Positions 1-9,426 are shown, counted from the first letter of the stretch. The stretch is 49,885 nt of DNA from an uncultured Acidobacteriota bacterium (GCA_902825985.1 CADEDC010000006.1:69088-118972), one strand, 5' to 3'. A program made the numbers and translations. The notes: generated from the letters alone by a model not told the origin.

Positions 1-8
1 AGGGTCGG

Positions 9-1247
9 TCAGCCGCGGTCGGATGGGTGCCACGCGTGGCAGAAGTCGACGATGCGTCGGGCGGCCTCGACACAATCGGCCAGCTGGGGCACGAGAGCGA
101 TGCGAAGGTAGCCGCGCCCGGGGTTGCCGCCGTGCGCGTCGCGGCCGAGAAACTGCCCGGGCAGCACGGTGACGTGCGTCGCCGCAAACAGGGCGCGGGC
201 AAACGCCGTGTCGTCGCCAGCCGCGACGCCGGCCGGCGTCGGCACGCGGGCCCAGAGATAGAAGCCGGCCTCCGGCGCTGGCGCGTCCAGCACCGGGGCG
301 AGCATCGGCACCACCGTCGCGAACTTCTCGCGGTAGTAGGCGCGATTCTGGACCACGTGGGTCTCATCCTGCCATGCCGCAATGCTGGCGTGCTGCACGG
401 CGAGACTCATCGCGCAGCCATGATAGGTGCGGTACAGGAGGAACCGGGCCAGGAGCGCTGCGTCGCCCGCGACGCAGCCCGAGCGCAGGCCGGGGGCATT
501 CGAGCGCTTCGAGAGACTGACGAACACGACGAGGTTCCGGAAGTCGCGCCGGCCGAGCCGGACGGCTGCCTCGAGACCGCCAAGCGGTGGCCTGGCTTCA
601 TCCGGGTAGATGTCGGCGTAGCACTCGTCGGACGCGATGACGAAGCCGAAGCGGTCGGCGTAGTCGAACAGCCGCTCCCACTCGGCGAGGCGCAGCACGC
701 GACCGGTCGGATTGCCGGGTGAGCAGACGTACACCAGCTGCGTGCGCCGCCAGTCGGCGTCCGGCAGCGAGTCGAGGGCCAGCGCGTAGCCGTTCGCGGC
801 GGTCTGGTCGAGGAATGTCGTTCGGGCACCGGCGAGCACCGCCGCCCCTTCGTAGATCTGATAGAAGGGGTTCGGACAGGCGACGACGGGGGCACCGGCG
901 GCCGGCGCGCCGGCGTCGACGATCGCCTGGGCAAACGAAAACAGCGCTTCGCGGGTGCCGTTCACCGGCAGTACCTGGCCGGCCGGATCCAGCGGCGGAA
1001 TGCCGAAGCGACGGCTGAACCATTCGGCCTGCACCTCGCGCAGCCGGTCCAGGCCGGCGGTCGTCGGATAGACCGACAGACCGTCCAGGTGCCGGGCCAG
1101 CGCCTCGCCGACGAACGGCGGCGTCGCATGCTGCGGCTCGCCGATCGACAGCCGAATCGGCGGCAGCGCCGGCGGCGTCACGCCGGCGAAGAGCGTACGA
1201 AGCCGCTCGAAGGGATAGGGCTGGAGTTGCGTCAGGTGCGAGTTCAA
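9..1247 (-). CDS. PLP aminotransferase, class I/II (succinyldiaminopimelate aminotransferase-like)
   Basis: Cytosolic fold-type I aminotransferase, 412 aa from the proposed start. Visible active-site features are the PLP-ring contact N179 in SPGNPTG, D207 in SDECYAD, Y210, and the Schiff-base lysine K247 in SLSKRSNAPG; a carboxylate-binding arginine is expected in GYLRIAL near the C-terminus. The SIGEPQH opening and SKRSNAPGLRSG block resemble DapC-type succinyldiaminopimelate aminotransferases, which would place it in lysine/diaminopimelate synthesis; substrate cannot be proven from sequence. The frame stays open upstream to 1346, but I prefer a TTG start at 1247 because AAGGA lies 9 nt before it and family similarity begins there. 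The upstream residues look non-coding. It is divergent from the ThuA gene, with 92 bp between them. Confidence 0.85.
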   Translation of the reverse strand: MNSHLTQLQPYPFERLRTLFAGVTPPALPPIRLSIGEPQHATPPFVGEALARHLDGLSVYPTTAGLDRLREVQAEWFSRRFGIPPLDPAGQVLPVNGTREALFSFAQAIVDAGAPAAGAPVVACPNPFYQIYEGAAVLAGARTTFLDQTAANGYALALDSLPDADWRRTQLVYVCSPGNPTGRVLRLAEWERLFDYADRFGFVIASDECYADIYPDEARPPLGGLEAAVRLGRRDFRNLVVFVSLSKRSNAPGLRSGCVAGDAALLARFLLYRTYHGCAMSLAVQHASIAAWQDETHVVQNRAYYREKFATVVPMLAPVLDAPAPEAGFYLWARVPTPAGVAAGDDTAFARALFAATHVTVLPGQFLGRDAHGGNPGRGYLRIALVPQLADCVEAARRIVDFCHAWHPSDRG

Positions 1248-1339
1248 CGAACGGCGTCCTTGCAGACATCGTATCGTATGGCGTTCCCGCCGGTATGGCG
1301 TTCCGCCGATTCGATTGACAGCTGATTTAGGATGGGCCC

Positions 1340-2242
1340 ATGTCACACCGCCTGTCTCGCGCGCTGCTCGCCATCGTCCCGCTCCTCACCCTGGCCGGCG
1401 CCGCCGCGGCGCAGCAGCCGGCATCGCCGTCCGGGAAGAAGGTGCTCGTGCTCACCCACGCGGCGCTGCTCAAGCACGCCAGCATTCCGATCGCGGAAGC
1501 CGCGCTGCCCGAGATCGCGACGCAAGGCGGCTTCGAGGTGGTGATTCGCAACGATGGGCGCACCGAAGGCGGCGCGCCGAAGCCGGGCGAGGTCGCGGCG
1601 TGGGACATGTCGTTCCTCACCGCCGACTACCTCAAACAGTTCGACGCGGTGCTCATGTTCACCAACGGCAACCTGCCGGTGAAGCCCGAGCAGAAGAAGG
1701 CGTTGACCGACTTCGTGCGCAACGGCAAGGCGGTGATCGGCGTGCACTGCGCGACGGTGACGTTCTACGACTACCCGGAATACGGCGAGATGATCGGCGG
1801 CTACTACCTGCGCTCGATCATCGGCACCGACCGGATGACGCAGCGGTTCGCGACCCTGAAGGTGGAAGACCAGAACCATCCGGCGACGAAGATGCTCGGC
1901 TCGAGCTGGCCGTTCGTCGAGGAGTTCTACATCTTCGGACCGAAGGTCTACGATCCCGCGACGCCGAAAGAGAACGTCTCGGGTGTCGGCCAGCTGCCGA
2001 TCCTGATGGCCTTCTCGCGGGATCGGGTCAAGGTGCTTCTCAGCATCGACACCGCGAAAACCGACCTGACCGGCCTGCCGATTCAGAAGGGTGGCGACTA
2101 CCCGCAGTCGTGGTACCGCGACTACGGCAAGGGCCGGGTGTTCTACACGTCGCTCGGCCACAAACCGGAGTCGTGGGCGAATCCTGTCTTCCGCGCCCAC
2201 CTGATTGGCGGCATCCGCTACGGGCTCGGGCTCGAGCACTGA
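1340..2242 (+). CDS. ThuA-like domain secreted protein
   Basis: 300-aa protein with an N-terminal signal peptide (hydrophobic stretch about residues 8-25, cleavage probably after AAAQQ). The rest matches the ThuA-like fold, a class I glutamine-amidotransferase-like (trehalose utilisation) family: KVLVLTHA opens the Rossmann-like sheet, and the segment KAVIGVHCATVTFYDYPEYGE holds the GVHCA turn expected in ThuA proteins. Family members are linked to sugar or glucoside breakdown, but their chemistry is mostly unproven. AGGA lies 7 nt before the ATG. It heads a forward run with the DUF6152 and small membrane genes; whether it is functionally connected to them is unknown. Confidence 0.85.
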   Translation: MSHRLSRALLAIVPLLTLAGAAAAQQPASPSGKKVLVLTHAALLKHASIPIAEAALPEIATQGGFEVVIRNDGRTEGGAPKPGEVAAWDMSFLTADYLKQFDAVLMFTNGNLPVKPEQKKALTDFVRNGKAVIGVHCATVTFYDYPEYGEMIGGYYLRSIIGTDRMTQRFATLKVEDQNHPATKMLGSSWPFVEEFYIFGPKVYDPATPKENVSGVGQLPILMAFSRDRVKVLLSIDTAKTDLTGLPIQKGGDYPQSWYRDYGKGRVFYTSLGHKPESWANPVFRAHLIGGIRYGLGLEH

Positions 2243-2353
2243 GTGGCCGACGTCGGCGCCGGATGAGCGTAGCGGTTCGTGCTCGAGGTCGGCGCCCGGC
2301 TGGGCTGTCCTGGAGTCGAACCGGTGGAGTAGCATGACCCGATGGAGGTGGTC

Positions 2354-2746
2354 ATGCGCGACGGACGGCATCGGTGGCGCGTCGGCCCGGGCATCGCGGC
2401 TCTCGCCGCGGCGCTGCTGCTCACCGCGGCCAGCCTCTCGGCTCATCATGGGTGGGGTGGCTATGACGTGTCCGAAGCCGACCTCACCGGCGTCGTCGAA
2501 GCATCGGTGAGCACCGCGGGTCCGCATGCGACGATGAAGGTCCGCGTGAAGGACCAGGTGTGGGACGTCGTGCTCGCCCCGCCGGCCCGCACCATCGCAG
2601 CGGGTCTGAAAGAAGGCGTCATCCCGGTCGGTGCCGACGTCACCGTGCACGGGCACAAGCATCGCGATCGCAGGAAGCTGGAGATCAAGACCGAACGGGT
2701 GACCTGGAACGGCCGGCTGTTCAATGTCTACCCGGATCGCCAGTAG
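2354..2746 (+). CDS. DUF6152 family exported protein
   Basis: 130-aa exported protein: signal peptide to about residue 30 (ALLLTAASLSAHH), then a small beta-rich domain beginning AHHGWGGYD and ending RLFNVYPDRQ. This is the layout of DUF6152, a periplasmic domain of unknown role that often sits beside small polytopic membrane proteins, as it does here. I place the start at the second in-frame ATG because GGAGG stands 5 nt before it; the upstream ATG at 2342 overlaps that ribosome-binding site. Family assignment is by pattern (AHHGW start, VYPDRQ end) rather than by search. Function unknown; the many polar beta strands suggest a ligand- or metal-binding barrel, but this is speculation. Confidence 0.7.
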   Translation: MRDGRHRWRVGPGIAALAAALLLTAASLSAHHGWGGYDVSEADLTGVVEASVSTAGPHATMKVRVKDQVWDVVLAPPARTIAAGLKEGVIPVGADVTVHGHKHRDRRKLEIKTERVTWNGRLFNVYPDRQ

Positions 2747-2812
2747 CACGGTCGACCGCCACCGGCCGCCACATCGCACCGTCGCGCGCCGACGAAACGA
2801 GCCGGCCCAATC

Positions 2813-3292
2813 GTGATTCTGCAGTGGCTCGAGTCATCGGCGCTCGGGCACCTGATGCGCGACACCGGCCCGTGGACCTACGCGATCGTCAACCTGGCGC
2901 ATCTGCTTGGGATCGCGGCGCTGTTCGGCACCGTCCTGCTGCTCGATCTCCGGATGCTGGGCTTGTGGCGACGCCTGCCGCTCGTCACGCTGACGACGAT
3001 CGGTGCGCCGCTCGCCGGCGCCGGCTTCATGCTCGCGGTCACCAGCGGACTCGGCCTGCTCAGCGCCAATGCCAGCGACTACGTGGGCAATCCGTTCATG
3101 CTGATCAAGTTCCCGGCGATCGCCCTCGGCGCGGCGAATGCCGTCATCATGCAGCGCACGGCGGCGTGGCGCGCCCTGCCCCACCGCCAGACGACCAGGG
3201 CGGAGGACCGGACGCTCGCCGTCCTCGCGGCCATCTCGCTCGCCAGCTGGTTGACGGCGGTCACCGCCGGCCGGATGGTGGGCTACTGGTGA
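2813..3292 (+). CDS. Small polytopic membrane protein, DUF6644-like
   Basis: 159-aa inner-membrane protein with a GTG start and about four hydrophobic segments (roughly residues 22-45, 58-80, 95-112 and 136-156). The pattern WTYAIVNLAHLLGIAALFG followed by LLDLRMLG resembles the DUF6644/DUF2214-type family found downstream of DUF6152 genes; conserved His in the first helix could be a cofactor ligand, as in b-type cytochrome-like membrane proteins, but no established heme motif is complete. It follows the DUF6152 gene by 66 bp in the same direction and so is probably co-transcribed. The run ends at a strong hairpin just downstream. Function unknown. Confidence 0.7.
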   Translation: MILQWLESSALGHLMRDTGPWTYAIVNLAHLLGIAALFGTVLLLDLRMLGLWRRLPLVTLTTIGAPLAGAGFMLAVTSGLGLLSANASDYVGNPFMLIKFPAIALGAANAVIMQRTAAWRALPHRQTTRAEDRTLAVLAAISLASWLTAVTAGRMVGYW

Positions 3293-3333
3293 CGGCGGCC
3301 GCGATCCCGGTCGGCGGCGTCGGTACATGAGAA

Positions 3334-3363
3334 AGGCCGGGGCCACTGTGGTGACCCCGGCCT
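3334..3363. terminator. Bidirectional terminator-like hairpin
   Basis: Arms AGGCCGGGGCCA (3334-3345) and TGACCCCGGCCT (3352-3363) pair over 12 positions with one mismatch around a 6-nt loop. It lies between two convergent transcription units. On the plus strand four A/G residues precede it but no T tract follows; on the minus strand the complementary bases after the stem give TTTC, a weak U-run. Confidence 0.6.
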
Positions 3364-3396
3364 GGTGCGAGAGATGTGGCGCGGGCGCGCCGCCGT

Positions 3397-4326
3397 TTAC
3401 TGCTGACCGGTCGTCCGCGCGGTGGTAGTGCCGGCCACCTGCACCTTGACGACGGCCGTCGTCCAGCAGCAGCCGGCGCCGGCGCCGCCGTGACCGGTGT
3501 AGTCGTTCGCGGTCACGTGCAGCCAGTACTCACCCGGCTCCGAGAACGTCGCCGTCGTGCTCGCCTTGCCTTCGAACGCCTCGAACGGCTTGCCGCCCTT
3601 CGTCGCGACGACCTTGGGACGGGTCTCGGCAATCTTCACCGGGCCGGGGCCACGGTACTTCGACACGACATACGTCACCACCGGCGGCGGGTTGCGCATC
3701 GGCGCGTTGGTGCCGCTCGAGAACTTCGCGTCATCCCAGGTGTAGAGGTCGATCGGCATCGGCTGACCGACCTGGGCGGTGCGCTTCTGGACCGTCGACA
3801 GGTTCGCCATCGGCATGGTGAACTTCAGGCCCGCCGGTTCGAACGCGAACTGCGGCGGCACGTTGTAGGTGCGATCCGGCGACTCCTCCAGCGACCGCGC
3901 CGCGCTCATCACGAAGTCGGGCGACAGGTTCACGTTGGCGGTGCCGTTGTAGCCGTTCACGTTGAGCACCCAGGTCAGCTTGCTCTTCGTGGTGAAGTCT
4001 TTCGGCAGCGTGATCGTGAACATGCCGAACTGGCGGCTGGACAGGAAGTGCGACGGCTGCCCGCGGTCCGGATCGCCCGGCTCGAAATGATTGTTCGCCC
4101 CGAGCGCCACGTCGATTTCTTCCTGCGTGTTGCGGCTGTAGTAGCCGAACAGCGCCGTCTTGGTGCCGTCGGCGTTGTCCCACCAGCCCTCATAGACTGG
4201 CGCGATGCTGCCGCCGAACTGCTTGGCGGGTGCGCTCGGCAGAAGCGCCTGCTGCGCCGACACCATGGCCCCGCCCGCCGCGATGGCGAACGCTGCGCAC
4301 AGCTGCAGAACATTCTGTGATTTCAT
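3397..4326 (-). CDS. Exported protein of unknown function, partner of the cytochrome c/copper-fold protein
   Basis: 309-aa exported protein with signal peptide (about residues 5-24, cleavage near VSAQQ). No family recognised with certainty. The C-terminal 100 residues (FEGKASTTATFSEPGEYWLHVTAND) read like an Ig/PKD-type beta sandwich, and a GHGGAGAGCCW loop with adjacent cysteines follows. The mid-region (FTMPMANLS, PMPIDLYTWDDAKFSSG) has no clear motif. The frame is open a further 89 codons upstream, but that part has no protein-like character, so I start at the ATG before the signal peptide. It lies 104 bp downstream of the cytochrome gene, same strand, so the two are probably expressed together and may act as one periplasmic module. 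Function unknown. Confidence 0.7.
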   Translation of the reverse strand: MKSQNVLQLCAAFAIAAGGAMVSAQQALLPSAPAKQFGGSIAPVYEGWWDNADGTKTALFGYYSRNTQEEIDVALGANNHFEPGDPDRGQPSHFLSSRQFGMFTITLPKDFTTKSKLTWVLNVNGYNGTANVNLSPDFVMSAARSLEESPDRTYNVPPQFAFEPAGLKFTMPMANLSTVQKRTAQVGQPMPIDLYTWDDAKFSSGTNAPMRNPPPVVTYVVSKYRGPGPVKIAETRPKVVATKGGKPFEAFEGKASTTATFSEPGEYWLHVTANDYTGHGGAGAGCCWTTAVVKVQVAGTTTARTTGQQ

Positions 4327-4430
4327 CGAAGACCCTCGCGCAGCCGCCCCGGAAGTGCAGCCGCAAAGTGCAAATCTGGATTGGGAGGCGGGGAGACGCG
4401 CGGTGACCGGCGCGGCTCCCCGGCGACGTC

Positions 4431-5840
4431 TTACTGCTGTTGCTGCGTGGTCTGGCGCTTGCCCTGCGGCGGAATGCCGGGCTGGCCACCCTGCTTCGCG
4501 AGCCGCTGCTGGTATTCGGCATCGGTCAGGTAGACGACGTTCATCCAGGCGTGCGCCATCTCGTCGACCGTGCGGTCGCCCCAGCCGACCCACTGCGTCG
4601 GATCGGGATTGAACTTGTTGTTGGCGGTGTTGTCATACCACGCCACGACGTGGACGATCGTTCCCTTCGGGTACACCGGCGCCGCATCGTCCGTGAAGAT
4701 GTAGTTCGTCATCCAGTTGAAGTTGAACTGATCGACGTAGCTGATCGTCTCGGTGCGGCCGTTCGGCATGATCGCCTCGACCTGCATCGCCTTGCCGCGC
4801 AGATGGAAGTGCGGCTGGAAGTTGGTGATGATGGTGTTCTCCTTCAGCACCGTGAAGCCTTCCGTGTGCGACACCTGGTTGGGCGGGATGTCGAGCGAGA
4901 GCGGGCCATTGCGCAGGCCGGTGAAACCGACGAGGTAGCTGCGCTTGGTCGGCTCCTGGCCTTTGGGATACAGCCAGATCCCCAGCTCGGACCCGGCGGT
5001 GATCGCTTCACCGGCGGCGTGGATGTGGTTGTCCCAGGAGATCTTCTCGCCCGGCATGATGAGCTTGCCGGTGCCGTCCATGAAGCGGTCGTAGCCCTTG
5101 CCGATCGCCCACTCCATCAGCTGCGGGCGGCGGTTCACGGCGTCGTCGGCCGTCAGACTGGCGGCGGTCACGAAGCGGTTGTCACCGACACCGGTGTTGA
5201 TGGCCTGGACGTTCTCGGGGCTGAGTACCTGATAGGCAATCGAGTGGTGCAGGATCTTGCGGCCCGGCAGGTTCGACGGCCGAATCTCGACCATCCGCAC
5301 CCAGCGCGGCTCGGTGAGGTTCGGGATGTCGACCAGCGGGCGCCACCACTGATCCTGGCTGACCGCCGGCATCGTGTACTCGCCCGACTTCACGACGATG
5401 TCGGGCGGCCCGTAGCCGTCGCGCTCAGCCTGCCAGTAGAGCGAGCTGGTCACCGGCGCGAGTGGCGGCATGTCGGCCGGGTTGCCCTGCGGCGCGCCCC
5501 CGTCCACCCACTTCACCACCGTGTCGATCTGCTCGTCGGTGAGCGACATGTCGTTGGAGAACTTCTGCACGCCAACCGCGCGGTTGATGTGCCACGGCGG
5601 CATCTGCCGCTGCTGCACACGCTGCTTGATGGAGCGCGCCCACGGACGGGTTTCTTCATAGGTGCGCAGCGACATCGGGGCGATCGACCCTGGTTCGTGG
5701 CAGCTCACGCACCGCGATTGGAAAATCGGCGCGATGTCTTTCGTGAACGTCGGCTTGGCGTCCGCGGCCATCGCGGCGCCCGGCAAGGCGAGAATCGCGC
5801 CGAACGCGATTCCCAGGTGGAGCTTCGTTCCGGCCATCAT
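4431..5840 (-). CDS. Periplasmic cytochrome c with copper-monooxygenase-like His-rich domain
   Basis: 469-aa exported protein: signal peptide to about A25, then a compact c-type cytochrome domain with C44-V-S-C47-H48 and a probable axial methionine M80 in RQMPPWH. The large C-terminal part has paired histidines at H198/H199 (ILHHS), H272/H274 (NHIHAAGE) and H344/H346 (QPHFHLRGK). This HH...HxH...HxH spacing resembles the two-domain fold of copper type II ascorbate-dependent monooxygenases (PHM/DBM); whether it binds copper or hydroxylates anything is inference. A paralogue with the same order plus TPRs lies at 35519-37666. AAGGAG precedes two consecutive ATGs; either could be the start. The Gln-rich tail ends QQQQ. 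The 193 bp upstream is noticeably AT-richer and probably holds the promoter. Confidence 0.75.
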   Translation of the reverse strand: MMAGTKLHLGIAFGAILALPGAAMAADAKPTFTKDIAPIFQSRCVSCHEPGSIAPMSLRTYEETRPWARSIKQRVQQRQMPPWHINRAVGVQKFSNDMSLTDEQIDTVVKWVDGGAPQGNPADMPPLAPVTSSLYWQAERDGYGPPDIVVKSGEYTMPAVSQDQWWRPLVDIPNLTEPRWVRMVEIRPSNLPGRKILHHSIAYQVLSPENVQAINTGVGDNRFVTAASLTADDAVNRRPQLMEWAIGKGYDRFMDGTGKLIMPGEKISWDNHIHAAGEAITAGSELGIWLYPKGQEPTKRSYLVGFTGLRNGPLSLDIPPNQVSHTEGFTVLKENTIITNFQPHFHLRGKAMQVEAIMPNGRTETISYVDQFNFNWMTNYIFTDDAAPVYPKGTIVHVVAWYDNTANNKFNPDPTQWVGWGDRTVDEMAHAWMNVVYLTDAEYQQRLAKQGGQPGIPPQGKRQTTQQQQ

Positions 5841-6034
5841 TGGGGCTCCTTCTTCAGGCTGTGAGATGAGTCGCGAGTACCAACCCCCGTCGGTTGGCGA
5901 CCGCAACGGCCCGGCCAGACTGCAGGAGGTGTACCAGCCGCGAATGCGCCCAGAAACCCCGGAATTGTTTGTATTTGCGCGGATTGACGGCGGAAATTTC
6001 CAGCCGCAGTGGGAAATATTCCGCGCGGCTCGGG

Positions 6035-8548
6035 TCAGGGCTCCGCGACCTGCGGAACCGCCGAACGCCAGCCCGCCGTGACGACGGCGATCGCCGAGGC
6101 GCGCGACGGCCAGCACAGGCATCCGAGCACCAGCAGCAGCGCCGACGCCGACATGGACGCCCCCAGGACGAGAAGCCGCGGTCGATACGCGAACGCCACC
6201 TGGTGGCGTCCGGGCGGCAGCCGCACCGCCCGGAACAGGCCGTTGGCCTGCACGATTGCGGCCGGCCGGCCGTCCACGGTCGCCTGCCAGCCGTCGGCGA
6301 ACGAGTCGAGCAGCAGTAGATAGCCACCGATCGCCGGCGCCGAGGCCTCGATGCGCATCGCATTCGGCGTGTCCTCGACGATGCGCGCCGCCGCCGCGGC
6401 GGGCGGTCCGGGCGCGCCGCTGGCCGGCGGCACCGCGGTCACCAGCACGGTCTGATCGTCCCACGCCGGGTTGAACAGCGCGTGCAGCTGCTGCTCGGGA
6501 TGCCGGACGACCTGGGCGTGCGGTACGACGCTGACCCGCGGTGCGACGGCCGGGCCGAAGTCGTACAACGAGGACTCCAGGTAGTACGGCACGGAGACGA
6601 TCGGCGGCCGCCCGCCGGCCATCGCCGGCGTCAGCACCCGGTAGCGGACGCCGGTGCGCTGCAGGAAGCGGTCGCGCTCGGCCGGCACCGCGTCTTCGAA
6701 GAACTCGCGGCTGGCGGCCAGGTAGGTTCTGGGCCACAGCACCGCGAGATCGTAGGAGAGCATCTCGCGCCCCTGCCACGCCGACGGGTAGAACGCGGTC
6801 TGACCGCTCAGCGCCGCGCGGCTGGCGGAGCCGATGAGTCCGGGCGGATTCAGGAACGCCCGTGACGAATGCACGTCGGTCGCGTCCAGGGTCCCGTCGC
6901 GCTTGCCGCCGACGTAGAACCGGGCATGCGGGTCGGCCTTCGTCAGCGCCAGCCACGCCGGCTCGCGCAGGTGTGCCGGATCGAACGTCGGGTTGACCGG
7001 CCAGGCGCGGAGGACCAGGTCGCCGGCCACCAACAGCAGCAGCGCGTAGCGCGCCACGCCGGCCAGGGGCGTCGCGCCGCGGCCGGCCCTGATCAGCACG
7101 AGCGTCACGAGCGAGATGAGGAGCAGCACCGAGGCCTGCGGCGGCAGCGACGCCAGCATGAACTCGGCGGCGCCGACCGGATTTCCGGATCGGAGACGGC
7201 GCGCCAGATCGAACAGCTGCAGCGCCACCGGCGTGGCGTAATACAGACAGGCCGTACCGGCGCCGGTTGCCAGCAGCAGCATGACCAGCGCGAAGCCGCT
7301 CGCCGCCCGGTGCGCCCGTCGCACCCGCGCCGTCGGCTCGGCCGTCGCCGTCAAGCACAGCGCGTCCCAACCCGCCGCCGCGCCGGCCGAGACCGCCAGG
7401 CAGGCCAGGACGATGTACTTCGCCGGGAAGCGGAAGCTCGTGAGCCACGGGAGCCACGCGCTCACCCATGGATAGACGGGCGTGTAACTGCCGGCCGCCG
7501 CAATCAGCGCGCCACCTCCGACCACCGCCCAGAACGACGACCAGCGCCGCGGCCCGCCGGCCACCAGGCCGCAGCAGACGAGCGCCAACAGCGGCACGCC
7601 GAGGTAGAGCGAGAAGAAGAACGGCTCGCGCCCGCTGTTCAGGACCGGCACCCAGGGGATGGTCGCCAGTGACTGATGGGTGTAGTAGTCGCCGAACAGC
7701 TTCGGCGCCACCGTCTCGAGCAAGGCGAGCGGATGCAATGACCAGAACAGCGTCGTGCGCAGGGCGGTGGTCCGCACCGAGTGGGCCGCCGCGTCGGCGA
7801 GCGGCAACAGCTGGACGGCGGCGAGCAGCAGTCCCAGTCCGATTCCAGCGCCCGCCCACGCGCAGCGCCGGGCCCGGGCGAGCCACGTCGGACCGACGTC
7901 CTGCGTCGTGACGAACAGCACGAAGGCGCCGGTGACGACCAGGGTCCCGAACTGGGTGACCGGTTCGCCGGCCATCGCCTGTCCGGCGGCCGCCAGCGCC
8001 AGCAACGCCAGCCGGCGGAGCGACGGCGCGGCCGCCAGCCGGTCCGCCGCCAGCAGCACCCACGGTATGCCGGCGACGGTCCACGACATGTTCGGGAAGT
8101 TCGACGTGGCGTATACCGGACCGGACAGCGCGAACGCGACGGCGCCGAGCGCCGAGGCGATCGGCGAGAAGCGGCGCCGCTGGAAGAGCCACATGCCGAC
8201 CGCCGCGAGCGGGAACGGCGCCAGCACCCAGAGATTGAAACCGAGCACCTCGCTGCCAATCAGCCGCAGCAGTGAGGCCGGCAGCAGGAACATCTGGTGC
8301 ATGGCGTCGGCAACCGCCGCCTGCCCGGCGCCGACGTAGGGATCCCACAACGGAAACCGTCCGGCCAGCCACTCGTGGCGCAGCCACAGGTAGCGGCCCC
8401 AGAAGTACAAGCTCAGGTCACGGATATAGAAGATGCGCGATCCGGTCAGTCCCGGTGAGAGGGGCACCAGGGTCACCAGTGCTGCCAGCACCGCCCAGAC
8501 CCAGGGGCGCGCGGGAGCAGCCGGCGGCACGGCGGAATGCGTCTCCAT
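6035..8548 (-). CDS. YfhO family polytopic membrane protein
   Basis: 837-aa inner-membrane protein with a dozen or more hydrophobic segments covering roughly residues 15-520 and a C-terminal periplasmic domain. Two family hallmarks are visible: the N-terminal FPLWDPYVGAGQ loop after the first helix, and the C-terminal LLDSFADGWQATVDGRPA ... NGLFRAVRLPPGRH block. YfhO proteins are GT-C-like membrane proteins; characterised Gram-positive members help decorate teichoic acids with sugars, and Gram-negative roles are unclear. Final helix at about residues 795-815. It is divergent from DUF4159 with only 47 bp between start codons, and a second GT-C-like gene is just beyond, which suggests envelope-glycan or polyprenyl-sugar work. 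Confidence 0.85.
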   Translation of the reverse strand: METHSAVPPAAPARPWVWAVLAALVTLVPLSPGLTGSRIFYIRDLSLYFWGRYLWLRHEWLAGRFPLWDPYVGAGQAAVADAMHQMFLLPASLLRLIGSEVLGFNLWVLAPFPLAAVGMWLFQRRRFSPIASALGAVAFALSGPVYATSNFPNMSWTVAGIPWVLLAADRLAAAPSLRRLALLALAAAGQAMAGEPVTQFGTLVVTGAFVLFVTTQDVGPTWLARARRCAWAGAGIGLGLLLAAVQLLPLADAAAHSVRTTALRTTLFWSLHPLALLETVAPKLFGDYYTHQSLATIPWVPVLNSGREPFFFSLYLGVPLLALVCCGLVAGGPRRWSSFWAVVGGGALIAAAGSYTPVYPWVSAWLPWLTSFRFPAKYIVLACLAVSAGAAAGWDALCLTATAEPTARVRRAHRAASGFALVMLLLATGAGTACLYYATPVALQLFDLARRLRSGNPVGAAEFMLASLPPQASVLLLISLVTLVLIRAGRGATPLAGVARYALLLLVAGDLVLRAWPVNPTFDPAHLREPAWLALTKADPHARFYVGGKRDGTLDATDVHSSRAFLNPPGLIGSASRAALSGQTAFYPSAWQGREMLSYDLAVLWPRTYLAASREFFEDAVPAERDRFLQRTGVRYRVLTPAMAGGRPPIVSVPYYLESSLYDFGPAVAPRVSVVPHAQVVRHPEQQLHALFNPAWDDQTVLVTAVPPASGAPGPPAAAAARIVEDTPNAMRIEASAPAIGGYLLLLDSFADGWQATVDGRPAAIVQANGLFRAVRLPPGRHQVAFAYRPRLLVLGASMSASALLLVLGCLCWPSRASAIAVVTAGWRSAVPQVAEP

Positions 8549-8595
8549 CGAATCAGATATCGGGGCGGTCCGAGCCTGGGATTACACTGATCGAC

Positions 8596-9426
8596 ATGCG
8601 GGCACCGGCGCGCGTCATGACCGGCCTGGCAACGGCGGGGCTGGTCCTCATCGCCTCGCTCGGCGCTGCACAATTCGGCCGCAACCGAGGACTGTACCAG
8701 CGCCGGGCCGCGTATGCCACGCCCAAAGACTTCGACGGCGGGTTCCAGTTCTGCCGGCTGGTCTTCCGCAACGCCCGCGGCGGCGATGGCGCCGGCTGGA
8801 ACGTCGACTGGCCGCGAGCCGACGAGAATCTCTCGATTCGCCTCGCCGAGCTCTCGCGCGTGCCGGTCAGCATGGACGCCGGCCCCGGCACACCGAAGCC
8901 GCTGCTCGTCCGGCTCACCGATCCGACACTGAACCACTGCCCCTTCGTGATGATGACCGAGCCGGGCGGCGCCTATCTCGACGACGACGAGGCCGGCAGC
9001 CTGCGCGCCTACCTGTTGCGCGGCGGCTTCCTGTGGGCGGACGACTTCTGGGGCGAGGACGCCTGGGACAACTGGGAGGCGCAGCTGCGCAAGGCGCTGC
9101 CGTCGGGCGCGTATCCCGTCGTCGAGGTGCCGCTCGACCATCCGGTCTTCCACCAGATGCTCCAGGTGCCGGGCTTCCCGCAGATTCCGGGCATCGGCTA
9201 CTGGGACGGTCGCAACCGGACGTCGGAGCGCGGCCCGTCGACCGGCACGCCGCACCTGCGTGCGGTGAACGACGAGCGCGGACGCCTGATGGTGTTGATG
9301 ACCTACAACACCGACTTCGGCGACTCCTACGAACGGGAGAGCGAGAACCCCGAGTACTTCCAGAAGTTCTCGGTACCGGGCTACGCGTTCGGCATCAACG
9401 TCATCGTCTATGCGATGACCCACTGA
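8596..9426 (+). CDS. DUF4159 domain-containing exported protein
   Basis: 276-aa protein with an N-terminal signal sequence (about residues 8-25). The body matches DUF4159, a glutamine-amidotransferase-like fold: FQFCRLVFRN near the start, NHCPFVMMTEPGG and LLRGGFLWADDFWG in the middle, and YAFGINVIVYAMTH at the very C-terminus. In many bacteria DUF4159 accompanies MoxR-type ATPase and von Willebrand-factor genes; here it does not. ATG at 8596 is chosen because it begins the signal peptide; an internal ATG lies 21 nt downstream. The GT-C-like gene starts 6 nt after its stop, so the two are surely co-transcribed. Confidence 0.85.
   Translation: MRAPARVMTGLATAGLVLIASLGAAQFGRNRGLYQRRAAYATPKDFDGGFQFCRLVFRNARGGDGAGWNVDWPRADENLSIRLAELSRVPVSMDAGPGTPKPLLVRLTDPTLNHCPFVMMTEPGGAYLDDDEAGSLRAYLLRGGFLWADDFWGEDAWDNWEAQLRKALPSGAYPVVEVPLDHPVFHQMLQVPGFPQIPGIGYWDGRNRTSERGPSTGTPHLRAVNDERGRLMVLMTYNTDFGDSYERESENPEYFQKFSVPGYAFGINVIVYAMTH

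Noticed and set aside
4431..8387. A single minus-strand frame covering the cytochrome gene and much of the YfhO gene
   Set aside because: Only the part up to 5840 is the cytochrome protein. The rest is out of frame with the YfhO protein and has no protein-like features.
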